From the NCBI GenBank assembly GCA_009929485.1, contig SAAJ01000005.1, positions 36,622-100,621 of the forward strand: a stretch of 64,000 nucleotides of DNA. The letters are read 5' to 3'. Below, one piece after another: positions 17,090-25,958 of this stretch. Numbering within the stretch: position 1 is the first letter of the stretch; each line of letters opens with the position of its first letter. The position numbers were made by a program, and so were the translations under genes. Source of the stretch: Negativicutes bacterium. GTDB taxonomy: Bacteria > Bacillota > Negativicutes > Anaeromusales > Anaeromusaceae. Below the pieces are notes generated by a model. The model was not told the DNA's origin. It saw only the letters and a list, made by a program, of their open reading frames with translations, and ran no database searches.

Positions 17090-18223
17090 GTGAGTATTCA
17101 TCGCATAGCGGCTATTATTCGCAAGGAATTTATTCATATTCTCCGCGACTCCCGCAGTTTGAGCATGGCTATTGCCATGCCGGTGCTGTTGATTTTTCTT
17201 TTTGGCTCTTCCTTAAGTCTTGATGTAGATCGCGTGCCGCTCGTGGTCTGGGATCAAAGCCAAACTACCGACAGCCGTGAATTAATCGGCCGTTTCACAT
17301 CTTCGCAGTATTTTAGCTTGGCCGCCACAGCCTCTTCGTATGCGGATATTGAGGCGGCCATTGACCGACGGGAGGCTATCCTGGCGCTTGTCGTTCCCTA
17401 TGACTTCGGCCGTAAACTGGAAAGCGCACAGCAGGCGGAGGTGCAGCTTCTCGTCGACGGCAGCGACGCCAATACAGCTACCATTGCGATAGGCTATGCC
17501 CAAGGTGTAACAAATGGCTACAATAGTGCCTTGCTATTGAAAGCCTCGCAAAAAAAAGGCGGCAAAGCCGTGGCTATGCCGCTGGAGGGGAAGCTGCGCG
17601 TTTGGTTTAACCAGAATATGCAGGCGAAAAACTACATTGTTCCCGGGCTTATCGCCGTAATCATGATGGTGATTGCGTCCTTGCTGACTTCTCTGACCAT
17701 TGCCCGTGAATGGGAAAACGGAACCATGGAGCAGTTGATTACAACCCCGCTCAAGCCGCTGGAACTGATTATTGGCAAGCTGACGCCATATTTTGTGATT
17801 GGCATGCTGGATGTGGCGCTGGCGGTGCTGATGGGACGATTCTTGTTTGATGTGCCGCTGCGGGGGAACGGGGCCCTTGTCTTTGGAATGGCGGCTTTGT
17901 TTTTGCCGGGCGCTCTGGCTATGGGGATGTTGATCAGCATTGTAACGAGATCACAGCTTTTGGCTAGTCAACTGGCGATGGTGCTGACCTTTTTGCCTTC
18001 GTTTTTGCTGTCTGGCTTTATGTACGCTATTGCGAATATGCCGGAGCCCATTCAAGTGCTTACCCACCTGATACCTTCACGCTACTTTGTCACTATTTTA
18101 AAGAACGTCTATTTAAAAGGGGCGGGGCTGGAAATCATTTGGGCGGAAGCGGTATTCCTTTTCTTCTTTGGGGTGATTATGGTTTTTGTTGCCAACAAGA
18201 AACTCAAAAAGAGACTGGTGTGA
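17090..18223 (+). CDS. ABC-2 type permease (YbhS-like)
   Basis: The start is GTG 17090, with AAGGAGG about 9 bp upstream; a GTG at 17069 overlapping the previous stop lacks a ribosome site. The 377-residue protein has one N-terminal span (AIAMPVLLIFLFGSSLSLD), a large extracytoplasmic domain, and five spans in the C-terminal half beginning at NYIVPGLIAVIMMVIASLL, the standard ABC-2 exporter layout. It ends 3 bp before its paralogous partner permease. It probably forms the membrane channel with that partner. Confidence 0.9.
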   Translation: MSIHRIAAIIRKEFIHILRDSRSLSMAIAMPVLLIFLFGSSLSLDVDRVPLVVWDQSQTTDSRELIGRFTSSQYFSLAATASSYADIEAAIDRREAILALVVPYDFGRKLESAQQAEVQLLVDGSDANTATIAIGYAQGVTNGYNSALLLKASQKKGGKAVAMPLEGKLRVWFNQNMQAKNYIVPGLIAVIMMVIASLLTSLTIAREWENGTMEQLITTPLKPLELIIGKLTPYFVIGMLDVALAVLMGRFLFDVPLRGNGALVFGMAALFLPGALAMGMLISIVTRSQLLASQLAMVLTFLPSFLLSGFMYAIANMPEPIQVLTHLIPSRYFVTILKNVYLKGAGLEIIWAEAVFLFFFGVIMVFVANKKLKKRLV

Positions 18224-18226
18224 GCT

Positions 18227-19351
18227 ATGGCTTTTGAACGTTTGCGGCAAATGATAAAAAAAGAATTTATTCAGGTTCTTCGCAATCCCAAAATGAGAGC
18301 GATTGTATTAGTCATGCCTGTCGTACAAAGTCTTATTTTCGGCTACGCCGTGACGACCGATGTAAATCGAGTAACTACGGCTATTTTTGACCAGGCGCAA
18401 ACGCCGGAAAGCAGGGAATTGACGGATCGCTTTAGCCGTTCGGGATATTTTGCCGTGAACGCAGTGTTGCAAAGCGACCGAGAGGTAGACGAAGTAATTG
18501 GTTTGGGGAAAAGTACGGTAGTGCTGCGCATCCCAGCTTCGTTCAGCCGCGAGCTGGCCAGCGGCGCTACGGCGAACGTGCAAATCATAGTGGATGGCGT
18601 GGATTCCAATACCGCCGGCGTGGTGTTGAATTATGCCGGGACTATTCTGCAAAATGAGAACGTTGCGCTGCTGAAAAAGCGCGCAGGTCTTCCCGGCTGG
18701 GAGCCAGCGGGAGTGCAGCTGCAAACGCGGCCGTGGTTTAACGAGAATCTAACAAGCCGCAATTTTTATGTTCCGGGAGTTATTGCGGCTATTGTCATGT
18801 TGGTCTCACTTTTGTTGACCAGTATGTCCGTTGTGCGGGAAAAAGAAATGGGCACGATGGAACAAATTGTCGTGACGCCGATTAAGCCGTTAGAATTCAT
18901 TTTGGGCAAGACCATGCCGTCCATTTTCCTGGGCTTTGTGAATATGATTTTTGTTACCCTGATCAGTGTCTTTTGGTTTGATATTCCTGTGCGCGGCAGT
19001 GTGCCGCTCTTGTTTTTAGCGAATGGCTTGTATTTGATGACAACCGTCGGCATTGGCCTCTTGATTTCTACCATTTCCGATACGCAGCAGCAGGCGATGA
19101 TGTCTAGTTTCTTTTTTTACTTGCCGGCGATCCTGTTGTCCGGCTTTATGTTCCCCATTGCCAATATGCCGGAAGTAGTGCAATGGTGTACCTATGCCAA
19201 CCCGCTGCGTTATTTTTTAATCATTATTCGCGGTATTTTTCTAAAGGGTGTGGGGCTGTCGATCTTGTGGCCTCAATTACTGGCGTTGTTTTTATTGGGG
19301 ATGGCGCTCTTGACATTGGCGGTCAAAAAATTTCGCAAGAATTTGGCGTAA
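18227..19351 (+). CDS. ABC-2 type permease (YbhR-like)
   Basis: This 374-residue permease is paralogous to the preceding gene: one N-terminal span (VLVMPVVQSLIFGYAVTTD), a periplasmic domain with a VDGVDSNTAG segment, then five to six C-terminal spans starting at FYVPGVIAAIVMLVSLLLT. Conserved KEMGTMEQIVVTPIKP after the second span is a family hallmark. With the HlyD protein, the two ATPases and the partner permease it completes a tripartite-style exporter. The following TetR gene starts 15 bp downstream in the same transcript. Confidence 0.9.
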   Translation: MAFERLRQMIKKEFIQVLRNPKMRAIVLVMPVVQSLIFGYAVTTDVNRVTTAIFDQAQTPESRELTDRFSRSGYFAVNAVLQSDREVDEVIGLGKSTVVLRIPASFSRELASGATANVQIIVDGVDSNTAGVVLNYAGTILQNENVALLKKRAGLPGWEPAGVQLQTRPWFNENLTSRNFYVPGVIAAIVMLVSLLLTSMSVVREKEMGTMEQIVVTPIKPLEFILGKTMPSIFLGFVNMIFVTLISVFWFDIPVRGSVPLLFLANGLYLMTTVGIGLLISTISDTQQQAMMSSFFFYLPAILLSGFMFPIANMPEVVQWCTYANPLRYFLIIIRGIFLKGVGLSILWPQLLALFLLGMALLTLAVKKFRKNLA

Positions 19352-19366
19352 GGGAGAGAAAAATAA

Positions 19367-19954
19367 ATGCGCAGCAGAAAAACGACGGAAATACGCCGTG
19401 AGGAAATCTTGCGAGCGGCGCTGTTTATTGTGGAACAGCAGGGCTTGGATAATTTGAATACCAATGCGATTGCCGCTTTGATTCAATTGGTGCCGTCTGC
19501 CATTTACCGGCATTTTAAAAATAAAGAAGAAATTATTGCGGCTCTGATTGACTTTATTGGTGAGCGTCTGCAGCAAAATTTGCAGCAAGCGACAACGCAG
19601 GAAGGGACGGCGCTGGAACGTTTAAAAAGTCTCTTTGAACTTCATGTGAAATTGCTGCAAGAAGAGCCGTCGATTCCACGTATTCTTTATTCCTTAATTA
19701 GCAGTGAGCGCAATCAGGAATTGAAAAAAAAGATGCTCGCTGAAATTGACGCCTATGTATATGAAACGAAAAAACTGCTGCTCCAAGGGAAGAAAGCCGG
19801 CGAAATCAATCCCGCTGTGGATGTTGCGGCAGCGGCCATGATGTTTTTAGGCATGATCCAGCCGCTAGTCATTCTCAGCCAAGAGAATAAGGACGTATTA
19901 GATGAATACCCGCAAAAACTGTGGCAGTGTTATCAACGCGCGATTGCTTTCTAG
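19367..19954 (+). CDS. TetR-family transcriptional regulator
   Basis: This 195-residue regulator has an N-terminal TetR helix-turn-helix with the typical sequence IAALIQLVPSAIYRHFKNKEE cut short here as IAALIQ...AIYRHFKNKEE (about residues 35-55). The C-terminal helical ligand domain has no recognisable ligand motif. It is the last gene of the efflux operon, with a GGGAGAG ribosome site. By analogy with cecR at ybhGFSR it probably represses the operon until an exported compound binds; the palindrome GTGAATTCAC at 14278 is a candidate operator. Confidence 0.88.
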   Translation: MRSRKTTEIRREEILRAALFIVEQQGLDNLNTNAIAALIQLVPSAIYRHFKNKEEIIAALIDFIGERLQQNLQQATTQEGTALERLKSLFELHVKLLQEEPSIPRILYSLISSERNQELKKKMLAEIDAYVYETKKLLLQGKKAGEINPAVDVAAAAMMFLGMIQPLVILSQENKDVLDEYPQKLWQCYQRAIAF

Positions 19955-20063
19955 AAAAGCGTGCTTTTATTGGAGGTCGAGCAAGAAAAACTAAGAACGC
20001 TAAAATAAATTTAGTTTTTTCCAGAAGGGAATTGCTTTGGTAAGGAGAATGTATATTTATAAA

Positions 20064-20158
20064 GCTTCTACGAAAGAAGTGAAATACACACGAATGTGTA
20101 ACAGCCAGTAGCGTTTTTTGCCCGTTTGGGAAAGGAAGCCTGTGGCTGTTGTTTTATT
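20064..20158 (+). ncRNA. Twin-hairpin leader RNA with terminator, copy 1
   Basis: P1 at 20064-20080 (CTTCT/AGAAG) closes an ACGAA loop. After a 4-base linker, P2 at 20085-20100 (TACACA/TGTGTA) closes CGAA. A terminator follows: AACAGCCA (20100-20107) against TGGCTGTT (20143-20150), then GTTTTATTT. P2 and the terminator share one base, so they can stack or compete. A second copy lies at 22426. It stands 56 bp ahead of the 2-hydroxyacid dehydrogenase gene, which it probably controls by antitermination. Confidence 0.65.
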
Positions 20159-20213
20159 TATTGTAAAATTGGAACAATTTACAAGGCATAAAAAACTAGG
20201 AAGGTGATGGATT

Positions 20214-21176
20214 ATGAAGTTTCCTAAACGTAAGTTGGCTATTGTCGGGGTAGGACATGTTGGTTCGGCGGTGTTGAATTGCGCCTTGGCGTTTAATTTG
20301 GCGGCGGATATTGCTTTGATTGATATTCTTGAAGAAAAGGCAATGGGAGAGGCGTTAGACGCCAGCCACGGCACGCCGTATGCCTTTAGCCCCAGCGCCT
20401 ACGTGCACGCAGGGGGCTACGAAGAATGCAAGGATGCGGATGTGATTATTGTTGCCGCCGGTCCGAGTATTCTTCCGGGCGCTAATTTGGATCGCCTGTT
20501 GTTGGCGGAGAGCAATGTAAAAACCATTCATGACGTGATGAACTCCATTACGAAGTACACAAAAGACGCCATTATCATTATGATTACAAATCCTTTAGAT
20601 ATTACTACGTATTGTGCGCAAAATCTCTTTGACTATCCTAAACATAAGATTTTAGGGACCGGGACAACCTTGGAGACCGCGCGGCTGCGCAGGATTTTGG
20701 GCAATAAATACAACGTTGATCCCAAGAACGTACATGGTTATATTCTCGGCGAGCATGGAAACTCCGCCTTCCCGGCTTGGAGCCTGGTGAGCGTGGCTGG
20801 TATTGCAGCTGACAAGCTAGATTCGTATTTCCAGCCGGAAGAACCCTTGGATTATGAAAAAACGGGTGCAGCGGTGGTCAATGTTGCCTATGACGTACTG
20901 AACTACAAGGGCTGCACCAACTCTGGCATTGCCATGGTAGCCTGCCGAATTGCCAGAGCGGTATTTTATAATGAAAACAGCATTTTCCCGGTATCAACGA
21001 CCTTAACTGGAGAGTATGGCTTGTCCGGCATTGCTTTGAGCCTGCCTTGCGTCGTGAATTCCGAGGGGGTTCGGCAGCGTTTGGAAGTGCCGTTGAACGA
21101 AACGGAAATTGGCAAGCTGAAAGCCAGCTTTGAAAACTTGGGACAAGTGTTAAAATCGGTGGGCGTTAAAAACTAA
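20214..21176 (+). CDS. L-lactate / L-2-hydroxyacid dehydrogenase family
   Basis: This 320-residue NAD-dependent enzyme has an N-terminal Rossmann motif GVGHVGSAV (residues 11-19) and Asp near residue 40 (LIDILEE) for NAD ribose. Catalytic motifs follow in order: TNPLDITTY (Asn substrate contact), GTGTTLETARLRR (Asp-like pair with Arg) and GEHGNSAF (catalytic His). The substrate loop reads AGPSILPGANLDR, lacking both the Gln of lactate dehydrogenase and the Arg of malate dehydrogenase at the discriminator position. That favours a bulkier or hydrophobic 2-oxoacid, as in L-2-hydroxyisocaproate dehydrogenase. It is followed by a glycerol-dehydrogenase gene 27 bp downstream and preceded by the twin-hairpin leader. 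Confidence 0.85.
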   Translation: MKFPKRKLAIVGVGHVGSAVLNCALAFNLAADIALIDILEEKAMGEALDASHGTPYAFSPSAYVHAGGYEECKDADVIIVAAGPSILPGANLDRLLLAESNVKTIHDVMNSITKYTKDAIIIMITNPLDITTYCAQNLFDYPKHKILGTGTTLETARLRRILGNKYNVDPKNVHGYILGEHGNSAFPAWSLVSVAGIAADKLDSYFQPEEPLDYEKTGAAVVNVAYDVLNYKGCTNSGIAMVACRIARAVFYNENSIFPVSTTLTGEYGLSGIALSLPCVVNSEGVRQRLEVPLNETEIGKLKASFENLGQVLKSVGVKN

Positions 21177-21203
21177 GAAATCAAAATCAAGGAGGCGGAA
21201 TTA

Positions 21204-22289
21204 ATGACTATGGCAGTAGAACAAGTAAGCTTTCCCCAGAATGTTTTTCGCGGACGCGGGGCGTTGCCGCAGATTGGCGCTTGTTGCAAAGAACTAGGAG
21301 GGCCGGTCTTTATTTTAGGAGGCAAGACGGCGCTGGAAAAAACGCAAGCAGCCTTGGAAGGCAGCTTAAAAAAAGCGGGCGTGACCATTGCGGCGGTGGA
21401 ATGGTATGGAGGCGAATGTACACAGGACAACATTGACCGTTTGGCGGCTGGCGTGCGCCAGCATGGCGCGAAGGTTATTATTGCCGTGGGCGGCGGCAAG
21501 GCGCTCGATACCGGCAAGCTGACCGGTGATGCTTGCGGCGTTCCGGTAGTAACGGTGCCGACCATTGCGGCTACCTGTGCGGCGGCTACGCCGGTAGCGG
21601 TGCTGTACGACAATGACGGTATCTTTATCCGCATCGTATCCTTTCCTAATTGTCCGGTAGGCATGATCATTGACACCGATATTTTGCTGGCAGCGCCAGC
21701 AGAGTATTTGTCCGCAGGCTTAGGAGATACGCTGGCCAAATGGTACGAATACCGCGCCGCGATTCAGTGCGTGGAGCAGAATAGTTTAAGTCTGGCTGCC
21801 TTAGCTCAGGGCCGGTTGTGTTATGACTTGGTGGCTCGTTTCGGCGGCGAAGCCCAAAATGCCGTAGCGACCAAAGAATATGCTGCAGCTCTGGAAGCTG
21901 CGGCGGATGCTATTATTCTTTATGCGGGGATGGCCTCGATTTATGGCGGAGAAAAGCTGCGTTCGGCAGCGGCTCATGCTTTATACAACGCCTTCACGAT
22001 TATTCCGGAAGCCCATGAAATGGGTCATGGCCGGACCGTAGGCTATGGAAATCTTTGCTTACTGGCGTTGGAAGGACGGCCAGACGAAGAGCTTCTGGAG
22101 GCTGTTGAAATTGCTAAAGCTTGCGGTGTGCCTGTGACTAGCCAGCAAATTGCTAAAACCACAGCGGCTCAAATGGAAGCTGTTGCAGCCAAAGCGGTAT
22201 CGCTGCCAGATATGAAAAACATGCCGGTGACTGTGACTACGGAAAAAATGCTCCAGGCGATTGCGCGCGTAGACGCGTTAAGCTCATAA
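21204..22289 (+). CDS. Glycerol dehydrogenase family (iron/zinc-containing alcohol dehydrogenase)
   Basis: This 361-residue enzyme matches GldA-type dehydrogenases. The dinucleotide loop is GGGKALDTGK (about residues 96-105). The metal site is formed by Asp in SAGLGDTLAKW and two His in AAAHALYNAFT and MGHGRTVGYG. The family oxidises glycerol or related 1,2-diols with NAD. A GGAGGCGG ribosome site supports the start. It is cotranscribed with the 2-hydroxyacid dehydrogenase, so the pair may handle a two-step redox interconversion of a hydroxyacid or diol; the natural substrate is not shown by sequence. Confidence 0.85.
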   Translation: MTMAVEQVSFPQNVFRGRGALPQIGACCKELGGPVFILGGKTALEKTQAALEGSLKKAGVTIAAVEWYGGECTQDNIDRLAAGVRQHGAKVIIAVGGGKALDTGKLTGDACGVPVVTVPTIAATCAAATPVAVLYDNDGIFIRIVSFPNCPVGMIIDTDILLAAPAEYLSAGLGDTLAKWYEYRAAIQCVEQNSLSLAALAQGRLCYDLVARFGGEAQNAVATKEYAAALEAAADAIILYAGMASIYGGEKLRSAAAHALYNAFTIIPEAHEMGHGRTVGYGNLCLLALEGRPDEELLEAVEIAKACGVPVTSQQIAKTTAAQMEAVAAKAVSLPDMKNMPVTVTTEKMLQAIARVDALSS

Positions 22290-22425
22290 CGCAAAATTCA
22301 TTACAGGAGTCAGGCGGAGTGATCTGCCTGGCTCTTGCTTTTGGGCGTTAATCCATTGCGGAGAAAGAAAATAACTGCCTAGGCAGGGAATTTGCTAAAA
22401 ACGAAGAATAGATATACACAAGAAA

Positions 22426-22514
22426 GCTTTCACGAAGAAAGCGTAATACACACGAATGTGTAACAGCTGCAAATTCGTCTGCGAGCCGCAGGCGTAGTTG
22501 GGCTGTTGTTTTTT
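22426..22514 (+). ncRNA. Twin-hairpin leader RNA with terminator, copy 2
   Basis: P1 at 22426-22442 (GCTTTC/GAAAGC) closes an ACGAA loop. After a 4-base linker, P2 at 22447-22462 is identical to that of copy 1. The terminator is AACAGC (22462-22467) against GCTGTT (22502-22507) with an inner CTGCG/CGCAG hairpin, then GTTTTTT. A 23-base block covering P2 and the terminator arm is identical in both copies, while P1 has changed with its pairing kept. It precedes the ABC importer operon. Confidence 0.65.
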
Positions 22515-22544
22515 ATGCAAAGCGAAGAAAGGTTGTTGTGGAAG

Positions 22545-24107
22545 ATGAAGAAAAAGACAGCTCTCTATCTTATGCTGTGCGGCATGGTAATGGCAGCATT
22601 ACTGTTGACAGGGTGCGGCGGGAAAAAAGAAGCGAAGACCCCGGCGGATGCGATTGTCTTGGGGGTTGAGAATGAGTCTGCCAAGGTAAATCCGCTCTTT
22701 ACAGACGAGCATGATGATGCGGTAATGCTGATCTTTACCGGCTTGACCAGATATAATGAAAAGAACGAACTGACGCCGGATTTAGCGGAATCTTGGCAGA
22801 TAAGCGCCGATCAAAAGGAATACATATTCAAGCTGCGGCAAAACGTAAAATGGCATGACGGCCAGCCGTTTACGGCGGAAGACGTTAAATTTACGATTGA
22901 TACGGCTTTAGACAAAAAAAGCAATTCGACCATTCGCGAACGTTTTGAAGAAATTCAAGAGGTAAGCGTACTAGATCCCTATACGGTCAAGATTGTTTTA
23001 AAGACGCCTTTTCCCTTGCTGGACGCTATGACGACCGGCATGATTCCGAAACATGCCTTAGCGGGAAAAGACGTGAATCAAGACGCCTTTAACGCCCAGC
23101 CGATTGGCACCGGACCTTTCCGTCTGAGCCAATGGCAAAAAGGACAAGCGATGACGCTGGAAGCCAATAAGGATTTTTATCGGGGCGCTCCGAAAGTGGC
23201 GAAAGTGATCTTGAAGTTCCTGCCGGATCAGAACGTCCGGGCCTTGCAGTTGGAAACCGGAGAAATTGATGTAGCTCTTGTCGATCCGGCTCAAGTGGAG
23301 CGGGTGCAAAAAGTGCAGAGCCTCCAGGTGGAACGAGTAGTAACTGCGGATTATCGCTGCTTGATGTATAATCGCCAATTTCCCTTATGGGATGATGCGC
23401 GTGTACGCCAGGCGTTGAATTTTGCCGTAGACCGGGAGGCGCTGGTAAAAGGCGTGATGCTTGGCTGGGGCAAAGCGGCTTACGGGCCGCTGCAGCTCAA
23501 TTGGGGCAATAACAGTGCCGTAGAAACATACGCCTATAATCCGGCGAAGGCGAAAGAACTGCTGGCGGCGGCAGGATATACGCCGGGCGCGGACGGAATG
23601 CTGCAAAAAGACGGGAAGAAGCTGACCTTTAAAATTACTACTTTTGCTCATGACCCGGTGCGGGTTTCCTTAGCGAACGCCTTGTCCACGCAGTTTAAAC
23701 AAATTGGCGTAGACGCTGTGCCGGATCCGCGAGAGAAAGGATCTTTTAAAATCGCAGACATGGAAACCTTTTTGTTGGGCTGGGGCAGTCCCTTTGATCC
23801 GGATCAAGATACGTACCGGATCTTCCATGGCAGCGACCCCAGCGGCCAAAACTATGAACACTATAAAAACGCCAAGGTGGATGCAGCTTTGACAGCGGCG
23901 CGGCAAACAATGAATCAAGAAGCGCGCAAAGGATTGTACGCTCAGTTCCAGCAAGCGTTGGCAGAGGATCCGCCGTTTAATTTCTTGGTTTACTTGGATG
24001 TTGCCGTAGTGCATAATAAAAGCATCGGCGGCTTTAAGGCAAGGACGTTGGGCCATCATGGCGCCGGTTATACTTGGAATGTGGAAGAATGGAGCAAGAC
24101 TCCCTGA
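22545..24107 (+). CDS. ABC transporter substrate-binding lipoprotein, dipeptide/nickel family (NikA/DppA-like)
   Basis: The start at 22545 gives a clean lipoprotein signal MKKK followed by a hydrophobic stretch and LTGC (Cys24 lipobox); upstream ATGs fall on the leader terminator. The 520-residue mature-type protein has the SBP family 5 signature segment (LTPDLAESWQISADQKEYIF) and the usual long two-lobed layout. It captures the substrate outside the inner membrane for the two permeases and two ATPases encoded next. The family transports di- and oligopeptides, nickel or opines; sequence here does not separate these. The gene overlaps the next by 1 base (TGATG). Confidence 0.88.
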   Translation: MKKKTALYLMLCGMVMAALLLTGCGGKKEAKTPADAIVLGVENESAKVNPLFTDEHDDAVMLIFTGLTRYNEKNELTPDLAESWQISADQKEYIFKLRQNVKWHDGQPFTAEDVKFTIDTALDKKSNSTIRERFEEIQEVSVLDPYTVKIVLKTPFPLLDAMTTGMIPKHALAGKDVNQDAFNAQPIGTGPFRLSQWQKGQAMTLEANKDFYRGAPKVAKVILKFLPDQNVRALQLETGEIDVALVDPAQVERVQKVQSLQVERVVTADYRCLMYNRQFPLWDDARVRQALNFAVDREALVKGVMLGWGKAAYGPLQLNWGNNSAVETYAYNPAKAKELLAAAGYTPGADGMLQKDGKKLTFKITTFAHDPVRVSLANALSTQFKQIGVDAVPDPREKGSFKIADMETFLLGWGSPFDPDQDTYRIFHGSDPSGQNYEHYKNAKVDAALTAARQTMNQEARKGLYAQFQQALAEDPPFNFLVYLDVAVVHNKSIGGFKARTLGHHGAGYTWNVEEWSKTP

Positions 24108-25096
24108 TGTTGCTGTTTATTTTGCGGAGGCTGCTGGCTAGTGTGCCGGTGCTGCTGGTTGTCAGCCTCTGCTCCTTTTTCTTTATTCATACGGCTCATG
24201 GAGATCCGGCGGTGGCCATGTACGGCAGCCAGTTGGAGCGGATGCGCCCGGCGGACCAGGAGCGCATTCGTGAAAACTTGGGGCTGGATCAACCATTGCC
24301 TGTGCAGTATGGACGCTGGCTGTCACAGGCTATGCAAGGCGAATTGGGAACTTCCTATATTACCGGTCGCCCGGTATCGCAAATGTTAGCAGAGCGGCTG
24401 CCGCGCACCATTGTGTTGAATGTGAGCGCGTTGGCGCTGATGGTCTGCCTAGCGGTTGCTGTGGGCTTGGCCAGCGCCATTCGGCAATATTCGTGGCTTG
24501 ATTATCTGGCGACGTTTTTTTCGTTTCTCTTTTTTTCCATTCCTAGCTTTTGGCTGGCGTTGTTAGCGATTTTGTTTTTTAGCGTCTATTTAGGCTGGCT
24601 GCCATCCGCTGGCATGGCTTCTTTAGGGAATGATGGAGATTGGCTCGACCGGCTGCGGCATTTGCTGCTGCCGGTCGTTGTGCTGGCGTTAAGTCATGTG
24701 GGCGCTTATATTCGCTTTGTGCGGTCCAGCATGCTGGAAGTGCTGGGCAAGGAATATATTCGTATGGCCCATGCCAAAGGCTTATCGCCGCGAAGAGTGC
24801 ATTATCTGCATGCCTTTCGCAATGCCTTGGTGCCTGTTATTACTTATGGCGGGTTATCTTTTTCTTCTCTTGTCGGGGGCGGTTATCTGGTGGAGACGGT
24901 ATTTGCTTATCCAGGATTGGGACAATTAAGCATTCAAGCCGCCTCCATGCGCGATTATCCGCTGTTGATGGGAACGATATTGCTAACAGGCTGCTTTGTC
25001 GTCGCCGGAAACTTGCTGGCGGATATTGCCTGCGCTTGGGTAGATCCCAGACTGACGGTGGAAGGGCTGCGAAAGAAGGTGGGCGGCATTGGGTAA
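24107..25096 (+). CDS. ABC permease, DppB/NikB type
   Basis: The start is put at ATG 24107, overlapping the previous stop; a GGAG ribosome site lies 12 bp upstream. The 329-residue protein has six membrane spans, a large first periplasmic loop (PAVAMYGSQLERMRPADQ) and the EAA loop EYIRMAHAKGLSPRRVHYLH, which contacts the ATPases. The conserved GELGTSYITGRPV segment is typical of DppB/NikB. It pairs with the next permease as a heterodimer. The downstream gene starts 8 bp before this one ends, so they are translationally coupled. Confidence 0.9.
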   Translation: MLLFILRRLLASVPVLLVVSLCSFFFIHTAHGDPAVAMYGSQLERMRPADQERIRENLGLDQPLPVQYGRWLSQAMQGELGTSYITGRPVSQMLAERLPRTIVLNVSALALMVCLAVAVGLASAIRQYSWLDYLATFFSFLFFSIPSFWLALLAILFFSVYLGWLPSAGMASLGNDGDWLDRLRHLLLPVVVLALSHVGAYIRFVRSSMLEVLGKEYIRMAHAKGLSPRRVHYLHAFRNALVPVITYGGLSFSSLVGGGYLVETVFAYPGLGQLSIQAASMRDYPLLMGTILLTGCFVVAGNLLADIACAWVDPRLTVEGLRKKVGGIG

Positions 25097-25958
25097 CAAG
25101 GCTTTTTGGAAACGTCTGGTGCGCCACCGTTTGGGGCAGGGCGGTTTAATCGTCTTGGCGATTATGCTCTTACTGGCTGCTGCGGCGCCGCTTCTGGCGG
25201 CGTATAGCCCGATAGATGCCGACTTAGCAGCCGTGCGGCAGCCTCCTAGCGGTATGCATCTATTTGGTACGGATGAATTGGGACGTGATATTTTCAGCCG
25301 CCTGTTGTATGGAGCGAGGGTGTCCCTGGCGGTGGGCATTGCTTCGGTGGCTCTTGCGACTACCCTGGGGCTTCTGTACGGCGTGGTCAGCGGCTATACA
25401 GGGGGCTTGGCGGATAACGCGCTGATGCGCTTGTTGGATGGCTTGCTTTCGGTGCCTACGCTGGTGCTGGTTATTGCCTTGCAGGCGCTGAGCGGTCAAG
25501 GCTTTCAAAGTGTTATTGGGGTAATTGCGGCTACCAGTTGGATGCAGACCGCCCGTATTGTGCGGACCGAGTTTTTAGCTGTGAAACAGCAGCCCTTTGT
25601 GCAGGCGGCGCTTACATGCGGCGCAAGCGACGGAACGTTGATTTGGCGGCATATCTTGCCGAATTGTTTGCCTTCGGTTGTCGTGTTGGCGACGATGAGC
25701 GTGGGCCATGCGATTGTAACGGAAGCGGCTCTCAGCTTTCTGGGCATGGGGATTCCGCCGCACCTTCCTTCATGGGGGAATATGCTGATGGGCGGGCAGC
25801 GGAGCATTTTAGCGGGCGCCTGGTGGGTTACTTTTTTCCCGGGCTGCTTTATTGTCTTGACCGTATTAGCCATTAACTTCTTGGGAGATGCGGTGCGAGA
25901 CGCTCTTGACCCGTTGGGAGGCAAAGGAAATTTCGGAGCAAAAGGAGAGGCGTCATGA
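25089..25958 (+). CDS. ABC permease, DppC/NikC type
   Basis: This 289-residue permease has an N-terminal cytoplasmic leader, six spans and the DppC signature HLFGTDELGRDIFSRLLYGAR (about residues 57-77, given here in two parts: HLFGTDELGRD and IFSRLLYGAR). Its EAA loop lies around AALTCGASDGTLIWRHILPN. It forms the translocation pore together with the DppB-like permease. The ATPase gene that follows overlaps it by 4 bp. Codon use and GC content match its neighbours, so the operon looks native. Confidence 0.9.
   Translation: MGNKAFWKRLVRHRLGQGGLIVLAIMLLLAAAAPLLAAYSPIDADLAAVRQPPSGMHLFGTDELGRDIFSRLLYGARVSLAVGIASVALATTLGLLYGVVSGYTGGLADNALMRLLDGLLSVPTLVLVIALQALSGQGFQSVIGVIAATSWMQTARIVRTEFLAVKQQPFVQAALTCGASDGTLIWRHILPNCLPSVVVLATMSVGHAIVTEAALSFLGMGIPPHLPSWGNMLMGGQRSILAGAWWVTFFPGCFIVLTVLAINFLGDAVRDALDPLGGKGNFGAKGEAS

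Noticed and set aside
20064..22462. Guanidine-II (mini-ykkC) riboswitch
   Set aside because: The paired hairpins contain ACGA, but the loops are ACGAA or CGAA and the stems lack the GG/CC closing pairs of that class; the linker is only 4 bases.
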